Shown here piece by piece: positions 56,891-64,000 of a DNA stretch of 64,000 nucleotides. The stretch lies in assembly GCA_022829145.1 (NCBI GenBank), contig CM040758.1:26555575-26619574 (forward strand), read 5' to 3'. How positions within the stretch are numbered: the stretch's first letter is position 1; the number at the start of each line of letters is the position of its first letter. Below the pieces are notes generated by a model that made no database searches, was not told the origin of the DNA, and saw only the letters and a list, made by a program, of their open reading frames with translations. The stretch is from Albula goreensis (Eukaryota > Chordata > Actinopteri > Albuliformes > Albulidae). Both the position numbers and the translations under genes were made by a program.

Positions 56891-56956
56891 CCGGAAGTGA
56901 ACAAAGAATATTTGTTTCTGGACAGACTTTTATTATGACAATCACAACCCGGAAGT
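56891..56956 (+). promoter_or_regulatory. Shared promoter element of gene L with two ETS-type sites
   Basis: CCGGAAGT at 56891-56898 and again at 56949-56956, with AGACTTTTATTATGAC (56924-56939) between them. The latter two match the order seen before gene I and at 7453. The start codon lies about 200 bases downstream. Confidence 0.45.
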
Positions 56957-57162
56957 ACTTCATTTGTTGTTGCTGGTAGAAATGGCGGAACACAGCTGGA
57001 CTATAGCTCACAGTGTGCATACTAAAAGACAGACGATAAAGAGTATATGTGGATGCTTTTTGTTTGATAGCGAACGTACTTAATACTGCTAACAGTAATC
57101 ATTATCCAAACGAAGCTGTAGGACCTTATTCTATTGAAATGTGAATGAGGCAGCGATCAACA

Positions 57163-59281
57163 ATGTCGGATTGTGTTACTTTCCATGCACAGCTTGCCTA
57201 CATATTAGATGTCCTGGCAAACAAGGCTTTGGAGGAAATCTGCAAAGTCGTGGACGATGGATACGCGGTATTACGTTTCGAAGTGTCTCGGCACCAAAAA
57301 GAAAACGAAGCCCTCAAAAGGAAATTGCAGCTGATGGAGCTTCGGGTCGCTCAGTGTTCAGAGAGAAGAGAATCGCTGCAAAGCACGGATTTAGCTCAGG
57401 GTGGCCATACATTCAAAAGGTCAACAGCAGGTAGGTTATCACGTTTGTGTCTCCCCATATTACCTTGAAATATCTATTCGTATTGCTTTTATCATGAGCG
57501 CAAATTATTTGTGACACTTCTGAAGTGTTAATGATCGCATTTATTAGCTCTAACTTTTCCCTTCTCTTCTGCATTGATTCAGATGAGAATCGTTTTCCAG
57601 TTGAGGAGCGGATCTTCAGCCAGCACACCGATGCCGGATTGAGGAGGGGGAAGAAATGACGGTGACAGATGAAGAAGACGTTGTACTACAGCCGGTTATC
57701 ACGAAGGAAGAGGTGAGCTCGAAATGCTGCAGGTTTTCCAGGTGTTTTCTGGCTGTTCTTACTCTATGTAATTAAGTGTTAATGTAGTAGAGTATTTACT
57801 ATTCTTTCACTGAAGGATGGACGAGTACTGCTCGTCAAGGAGGAGAGACATGAAGACCAAAGGACCAGTGAGCTACAGGTTGTGGAAGCGAGGCGGAGAG
57901 AAAGTAAGTGCTGTTTTTTTTTTACCTGTCCTTTGCATGTGTATTTCTTGCGTTTTATGTTGCTACATGTGTTTTATTTTGCTTGCCTCTATTGGCCAGA
58001 TATCCCATAGAAACACATTTTTTGATCCAGATGGGACATCCTAGGTGGAAAAAAGGTTAATCTAAAAAAAAGCAGCATGCATTGTGTAGTTTTATCTGTC
58101 CTATATGTGTTAAGAGCAATTTTTATTTCAGTCTGGAACTTGTTTGAAGGATATCATAAACAGGTTATTCAGGGGAATATAAATGTCTGAAACTCCAAAA
58201 GGGACAATATATATACTCTGTACCAGGATATTTATCATGTTTGGCTGAAGTTATGACTATTGGATTAAATGTCATATGTTGGTGACAACTTCATTGAGGT
58301 TTGAGTGCGTGTATTTGCTTGTTAATGTATAGTTAATAATGTAATTTACACCCTCCCCCACCAGGAGCTGTGGAGTTGAGGGCAGGAGAAAGTCAGGAAA
58401 CGCAGAACAAACCAGCCAATCACACAGAGGAGCTCAGTGAGCAGCACAGGACCCGACACGGAGTTTGGGAGGTCAGTGGACCGGAGCCTGTCCTCAAAGC
58501 TGAGGCAGAGACTGAAAGTGCACACCAGGGGGAGAACCAACAGAGAACAGGACGACTGAACCATCTGGACTTTGAGTTTGAAATGTCTAACAGACCAGGC
58601 CAGCTGGGGACTTACGATACAGAGGGGAGCGCAAACACAGAGACCGAGGATCCATGCTGCTCTTATTCTACAGAGATGGACCCAGAGTGTCTATCGGTTC
58701 CATTCGCTGATGGCCAAGACATGAATGGATGTGATTTGACCTTCATCACACCAGGAAGTGTCCAGACTCACCTCACAGACGGAAGAAAGAAACGGATCCT
58801 TTGCAAGTATTGCGGTCGGGGGTTCGCCCGCAGGGACGCCCTGGAAATCCACCAGCGAGTCCACACTGGAGAGAAACCGTTCAGCTGCGCGCAGTGCGGG
58901 AAGCAGTTCGCTCACTCCGGAAACCTGAAGGTGCACCAGAGCGTGCACACTGGGGAGAGACGTTTCAGCTGCACCCTGTGTGGGAAGTGTTTCGTTTCTT
59001 CCAGCCACCTGAAGAGACACTGGAACGTCCACACCAGGGAGAGACCCTTTGGCTGCGCGCAGTGCGGGAAGAGGTTCTCTGACTCCGGCAGCTGTAAAAG
59101 ACACCAGAGCGTGCACGCAGGGAGGAGAGTGTTTACGTGCTCACAGTGCGGGAAGCGGTTCACCTCCTCGGGCCACCTGAAAAGGCATCGGCTACATATG
59201 CACACCTCGAACAGCCTGGTAGATATCCAGAGTGCCACTGTGGAGAGTCCATGGCAGCAGGAGGACAATTTAATTCTCTGA
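57163..59281 (+). CDS. Gene L: five-finger C2H2 zinc-finger gene with a frame defect in E2
   Basis: The exons are 57163-57430 (an in-frame ATG at 57145 also exists; 57163 is chosen by homology), 57583-57712, 57816-57903 and 58365-59281. E1 reads FHAQLAYILDVLANKALEEI. E2 lacks one base around 57636-57650 (GGATTGAGGAGGGGG), giving TGA at about 57657. An alternative acceptor at 57623 (CTTCAGCCAG) would enter the correct frame and skip the defect. E3 reads DGRVLLVKEERHED. The terminal exon has RTRHGVWEVSGPEPVLKAE, NRPGQLGTYDTEGSANTETE, DPCCSYSTEMDPECLSV and then five fingers (58797-59195). The fourth finger has Cys for the helix Leu (SDSGSCKRH). The VVVDS part of the linker is missing. The finger region is strongly CG-rich. 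Confidence 0.72.
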
Positions 59282-60098
59282 CCTCATGGAATGGGAAGCT
59301 GAAGAGCTGGGTACTGTAGGATCTGCTAATCCGACTCGATGCTGGTCGTTGCTGACAGTCTGATCAAAATGATTTTTGTCCAAGGCCAGCATGTTTTCGG
59401 TTTGTGAATCTGCAGATGCTCTGCTGAGACCGGTAGAGTAAGGGCTTTACCATGTCATTCCTTGGTGAGGCTGGGCCAGTGTGGACCTCCAGCCATAGCC
59501 AGGAATGCGTGACCCGGTCTTGAGCGCCAGGCCACAGGGCGTGAGCTGAAGCCCCTCGTGTGCTTCATTAAAACTGTAGCCCAGTCACTGCCGTCGTTTC
59601 CGTCATACTGTGTTTATGGACAGAGTCAGTAGGTCCAGTGGCTGCATATGTTTCATCCAGAATACAAAAAGTTAGACAAATCCCAAATAAAAAAATAAAG
59701 AAATATTTAAATTAATCTGACGTTTGTTTCATTGGGATTACTTACCTTAAATGTATTGTTGTAATGGCACTGTACTTCAGAACAGCAGAACAGAGTCTAT
59801 GGACATCCCGATTTCAAGATCATTTCATTTTGCTGTAGTGAGATGAGTGCTAAGCTGCCAGGCTGTACTTTTGGGTAGAGATGTAAGGATGGACATCAGG
59901 CAGAATAAGGCCAGATATATCCCTCAGCTGTATCTGAGCTCCCTTCTGACACATGTTCTTCATGAGTTCCCAAACAGATGAAGAATGTGTTCATCTCCAA
60001 TTTGAATTTCATTCCTCAATGGTTTTTTTTTCCTCCCTCTCTTGGAAGCACCACATGAGGCTCATGTTTCATTACATCATTACATACCCTGCATTTAG

Positions 60099-60366
60099 CC
60101 AACACTCATGTTCAGAGTACCTAACACAGTAACTACTTTGATTATACACTATCCAACTTGCACATTATGTGTTATATTCAAGTAATTCAAGTAAAGCCCA
60201 GATCCCTAACTATTATACCACACTGCTGTCATTCTTTGTAAAAATCCTTCAGTATATATGGCCGAATGCAGGAGTGTGGTGTAAATTACTTGAATAAGAC
60301 ACAATGTGCAGATTGAATAGTGTATAATCAAAGTAGTTACTGTGTCAGGTACTCTGGATAAACGCT
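60099..60366. mobile_element. Inverted-repeat element, MITE-like
   Basis: Left arm 60110-60187 and right arm 60283-60353 are complementary over about 70 bases with few mismatches (shared core AGTAACTACTTTGATTATAC). The ends (ACTCATGTTCAGAGTAC and GTACTCTGGATAAACGC) resemble termini of abundant fish elements with CTCTGGATAA. No ORF lies between the arms. Confidence 0.6.
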
Positions 60367-61949
60367 TTTGTTTTCCTGTGATGATGTGGTGAATGATTCT
60401 TTGGAATGGTGTGCATTTTTACTCCATCGATTGTCTGATCCATGGCAGGACTCAGGCAAGTCCTTAATGCTTAAAGTTTGACCACCTGAAGATCTGGACA
60501 AAAGATTTTAACGTGACTAAGAACTGGTGCCAAGATCTTAGCAAGTGCAAGTTCTGGCGATAACCCCTGAGCTAACTGTTGATCATCAGTTGAGACGTGT
60601 GCTTAAATAGGTTGCTTTTTGTTATCTACCTCAATTTTTTTCATTTTGGCCATAACACTCACTTTAGCATTTATTGACCTTGATTTGCTGGGTGATCGGC
60701 CACAGCACAAGAAAAAGAAAGAAAAATCTAAGGCAATTCATATTGATTCCGCCCATAATTACGGACTCAAATTACTGCTTGAATCAAAGGCAGCTTTATA
60801 TAGTGTGTTCCATTTGTAGACATCATCCTGGTGTGATGTCACTTCTCATAATCCATGGCTCAAGTTTTATTCATAAGAATCCCAAGCTGAAAATAATGTT
60901 TTTCCTCCATGCATTCTGCAAATTTAAAAGCTTACAGAGTTCAAATACATGGAAAAAAAAGTACAAAGAAGTCTATACATATGAAACCACTGATAGTAAT
61001 AGTTTGATTAGTTCAAAGAGCTACAGTATAATGACATTTGAAAAGTAAGTCTTCTTAAATTGAAGAAAATAGTGAAATTGACATTGTCAAGAGATATTCC
61101 TCTGATTACGTGCCATATAGCATGGATATTGTGCAACCTGCCAGTATTATTTTTTTATGTATTATTATTATTTATTTTTTCACAAAAACACTTGCAATAT
61201 CTTCTCTGGAGGCTTCTCCAGAAATGATAACATGAGATATCAAGTACTTAGCCAGCATGTCTTTGTCATGCGGTCTGCTTGCACTTTAGCTGCTACTGCT
61301 AATGAATTACATCACAGAACACATGTAAACTAATCATAGGTTTGGATCAGTATTGACAATCTTTATGGATCACTGATCTCCATATGGAGATGACTGTCTG
61401 GATAACACAGAGCTCATGTCCCTAATTTTATTTGGAAAGACAATTTCACATTATGCACCATGTTTCTCAGTGTTTTCGGTTTTCTTCCTGCACCATTTTA
61501 TTTTCACTTGTATTTATTGATTTGTTTATTCATGGTGTTTTTCCACAGTGCTTGCTGATTTCAACGTGCTAAATTTCCAACCGAGTTCCACAAATAACCA
61601 ACGACAAGCAGATGTGTGAAGGAATTATACACAACTTTAAATGGAAGATCTAATCAACATCATTTATTTGAGCGGAGGTGAGTGGCGCAGCGTAAATGTA
61701 CTGTGTCTGCAACACAGAGGTCAGTTGACTGAAACTATTCTTTCAATGGTTGGTGATTCTTCTCAGTATCGCCCAGAAAATGGATCAAATGCCTGTCTCT
61801 GTTGAAGAGCTTTGTGCTGTCCTGTTTGAAATGTACTGTATAATTAAGGAAGCAGCTGTTTCACCCTCGCGTGGCGTTGCTAACTGTGACTCGTTAGCAT
61901 GATGCTCCCCTCATAGTAACAGCACAGTTGGTGTTTTAATCTTCAGCTG

Positions 61950-62175
61950 CTCTTCCTTATTCAAACCCTATGGTCCGACAAGGCCTCTCTGATTTGCTAA
62001 TAAAAAATAGCTGACTGTCTCCTCCCAGTGTCCTTTCTCCTCATAGTTGCTATGTCTCCTTGCACTATCCCAAAATAAGTGGTGGAATCCTCTCCCCACT
62101 GATGTCAGGACAGCCGAATCGTTGACTGTCTTCCGACATTGGCTGAAGGCTCTGCACCCGGATCCCATCTGAGGT
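61950..62175 (+). mobile_element. LINE-type reverse transcriptase C-terminal fragment
   Basis: The plus strand reads KWWNPLPTDVRTAESLTVFR then HWLKALHPDPI and a stop, the typical end of fish non-LTR retrotransposon ORF2 proteins. Upstream sequence is too decayed to follow. It is a 5'-truncated fossil. Confidence 0.55.
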
Positions 62176-62428
62176 CTTTTGGCCATGGCTTTGGGTTTTT
62201 GGTATGTTTTATTGAATATATTAGTGATCGTAGTTTGACTTGGACCAGCATGACCACTGTTGCTTAGTGATATTGCTTTGGTACTTGCTGGTCTAGAAAT
62301 GTGGTTAGTTAGTCTGGCACTCATAATCAGAAGGACACACAATGTTCTCACACACTGTTGCTCTGTAATGTAATAAAAGTGCCTACTAATTGACTGGAAG
62401 TGGCCCTGAAAAACATAATTCAGAGGGT

Positions 62429-63964
62429 CTAGTAAAAGCATTTCCGCTGTGAGGGTTTCTTTCTGTTGTGAACACTTTGGTGTCTTTTAAGGTGGCTGTG
62501 ACGCGTGAAATTCTTCCCACATGTGGTGCAGATGAACGGTTTCTCCCCCGTGTGGATGCTCAGGTGTGTCTTAAGATTGCCTGACTGGGTGAACCTTTTC
62601 CCGCACTGCATGCAGCTGTATGGTCTCTCGCCTGTGTGGATCCTCTGGTGTATCTCCAGTTCCCTGGCGCGGGGAAAACCCTTCCCACAGTACCTGCAGA
62701 GGAAAGTTCGCTTTCTGGCGTTGCCTGGAGCAGCAGTTGGGTCTGATGGCCCTAAATGTACATTTGCCTTCATCGCCATCGGGATGTTTGGCAGACACTT
62801 ATCAGCTGAGTTTTCATGCACTGCTCTGCGTCCCCGCTGTCCATCTCCATGACGACGGTACTGGGTTCGGGCTGCTGCTGCCACCACAGGTTTACCGCTT
62901 GTCATCACAACCTCTCGTCTCGATCTATAGCGCCTAAAAAAGCGAGCACCGCGACCCCCAACTTCCTCCACAACAGGAAATGGTTTCAGCTCCTCAGAGT
63001 GAGCTCCTACCCGAGCGTCTGATTCCGTTTCTGCAGAATACGAGCAGCACGGACCATCGGTCTCCGCGTTTGCGCGCCCCCTTGTGTACGGTACATTCCC
63101 GGCTCCCCTGATCTTCCCAGCACTGCAGATTCGCTGCAGAAGTCCAGGCCGTCCTGGCGCGCATGTTCGCTCTGCAGTGGAAGCGGGCGTCTTGGGTGGC
63201 CAGGTCCCTCGCTGGTGATGGGCTCAAAGGCCAAGCTGTCCAGTCCCTCCCCCCCAGGCCCCTGGGATGCTCTGAGAGAGGCTTCCAATCCACCGACCTC
63301 CCAAACCTGCCACCTGGTCTGCCTGCCCATGGAGGGGTCCTGTCCCACGCTGTCACAGCTGGACTCCACAAACCCTGGAGAGAGGATGGAGCAAACGGAC
63401 ACTCTTACACACTGATCCAGGCAAAGGGACAGGTTACACCAGCCAAGAGCAGGTGGTCAGAGCAAGACAGCGTGCATGTTACTGGATGACATGAGGTTTC
63501 ATAAGCCCAATTTGGATGGAGCCAGACAGACAAACACTCTGACACACACACACACACACACACAGGCAAATTTGGGAAGTCTAATCTGCCTAACCTACGT
63601 CTGTTGGGACTGAGGGAGGGGTCCTGAGAACCCAGATAAAAAAATCCATGTGAACAAGAGGGTATGCAAATTCTTGCTGTGAGCCACAGGGCTAACCTGA
63701 GTGATGTTTCATTATAATTCAAATTTGGATCCTTGCTCTGATATTGCACCAGAGGAATTATGATGCCAGCCAAGGCTGATGATGAGTGTGATGCCATTTC
63801 AGCAAAGTCCAATTCAGGACTACATTTCCCAGCAACCCCTGCTCAGACTCACCTTCCTCATTATCCATCAGCTCCGTGTGAGGATCACTGGTCTCCAGCA
63901 CCTCCTCTGCTCTCTCCTCCTTTATAAGGAGCGATCCAAGGGTCCGCTGCTCCCCATCTGTGGG
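62429..63964 (-). pseudogene. Unit M: inverted, frameshifted three-finger zinc-finger unit, possibly partial
   Basis: Read on the minus strand, E3 is 63853-63964 (GEQRT, LLIKEERAEEVLE) with good splice sites, and the terminal exon runs from 63374 down to 62429. It opens with GFVESSCDSVGQDPSMGRQT and VWEVGGLEASLRAS. Near 63073-63080 (GCGCGCCCCC on the plus strand) two bases are extra, or one is missing, compared with paralogues. The original frame stops at 63007, while [25 protein letters not shown] and three fingers (62460-62700) are in another frame. Any E1 and E2 would lie beyond the window end. It is a close relative of unit K in inverted orientation. E3 has 12 bases more than K (before CTCCTTATAAAG). 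Confidence 0.65.
63540..63564 (+). repeat. (CA)n microsatellite
   Basis: A short CA repeat of about 12 units lies in the intron of unit M. Confidence 0.9.
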
Positions 63965-64000
63965 CTGTAAAAGAGGAGCTTTACTACAGTATATCTGATT

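Larger units (their letters stand above)
59282..62428. other. Intergenic region with mobile-element remnants
   Basis: About 3 kb without genes, between the convergent units L (+) and M (-). It contains an inverted-repeat element (60099-60366) and a LINE 3' fragment (about 61950-62175). A minus-strand ORF at 61968-62441 is the antisense of that LINE fragment and is not called. Confidence 0.45.

Noticed and set aside
627..59281. KRAB, SCAN, BTB or the known fish FiNZ domain in the zinc-finger genes
   Set aside because: I looked for their signature residues in E1 to E4 and none fits; the conserved E1 helix/coiled coil is different.
61968..62441. 157-codon minus-strand ORF
   Set aside because: It is antisense to a plus-strand LINE reverse-transcriptase end and has no protein features of its own.

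Overview
The window is genomic DNA of a ray-finned fish, most likely a teleost. The evidence is spliced genes with GT-AG introns, eukaryotic tRNA genes (Gln-CTG, Glu-CTC and an intron-containing Tyr-GTA), tRNA-derived SINE remnants, and C2H2 zinc-finger proteins with the N-terminal domain typical of fish multi-exon zinc-finger genes. I cannot name the species. The whole window behaves as one rapidly evolving tandem zinc-finger cluster.

Most genes follow a four-exon plan with constant intron phases. E1 encodes a helix plus coiled coil (consensus [22 protein letters not shown]) and ends in phase 1. E2 is short and acidic and ends in phase 0. E3 is short and rich in KEE and ends in phase 1. E4 is a long terminal exon with a shared WEVSG / DPCCSYS / VVVDS linker followed by 3 to 9 C2H2 fingers. 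Because the phases are constant, exons from different units could in principle be joined in frame. I labelled the loci A to M.

Layout: A (627-5304) carries the cluster-type N-terminus fused to a body resembling a tyrosine-recombinase-like family, without the catalytic domain. 6488-9554 holds two tRNA-Gln(+)/tRNA-Glu(-) pairs and a dead zinc-finger unit. B is 9863-12406. 13545-18485 (minus) holds duplicated tRNA-Gln plus Brinker/CENP-B-type DNA-binding genes and a tRNA-Tyr. C is 19148-21769. D and E are 25531-29065 (one E3, two alternative terminal exons, no E1). F is 30146-33284, G 35221-38588, H 40333-41953 (no E1, E3 frameshifted), I 43437-45959 (one-base frameshift), J 47834-51489, K 53083-54749 (no E1, frameshifted), L 57163-59281 (frameshift in E2, possibly rescued by an alternative acceptor). 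M (62429-63964, minus) is an inverted, frameshifted relative of K.

The encoded proteins are probably nuclear sequence-specific DNA binders. The linkers and the Brinker/CENP-B proteins carry Val/Ile-rich stretches next to acidic residues that look like SUMO-interaction motifs. KRAB, SCAN and BTB domains are absent. Several loci are broken by single small indels, often near G or C runs, which could be true decay or assembly error. All gene models here were read by eye from splice signals, phase and paralogy. No database search or transcript evidence was available.
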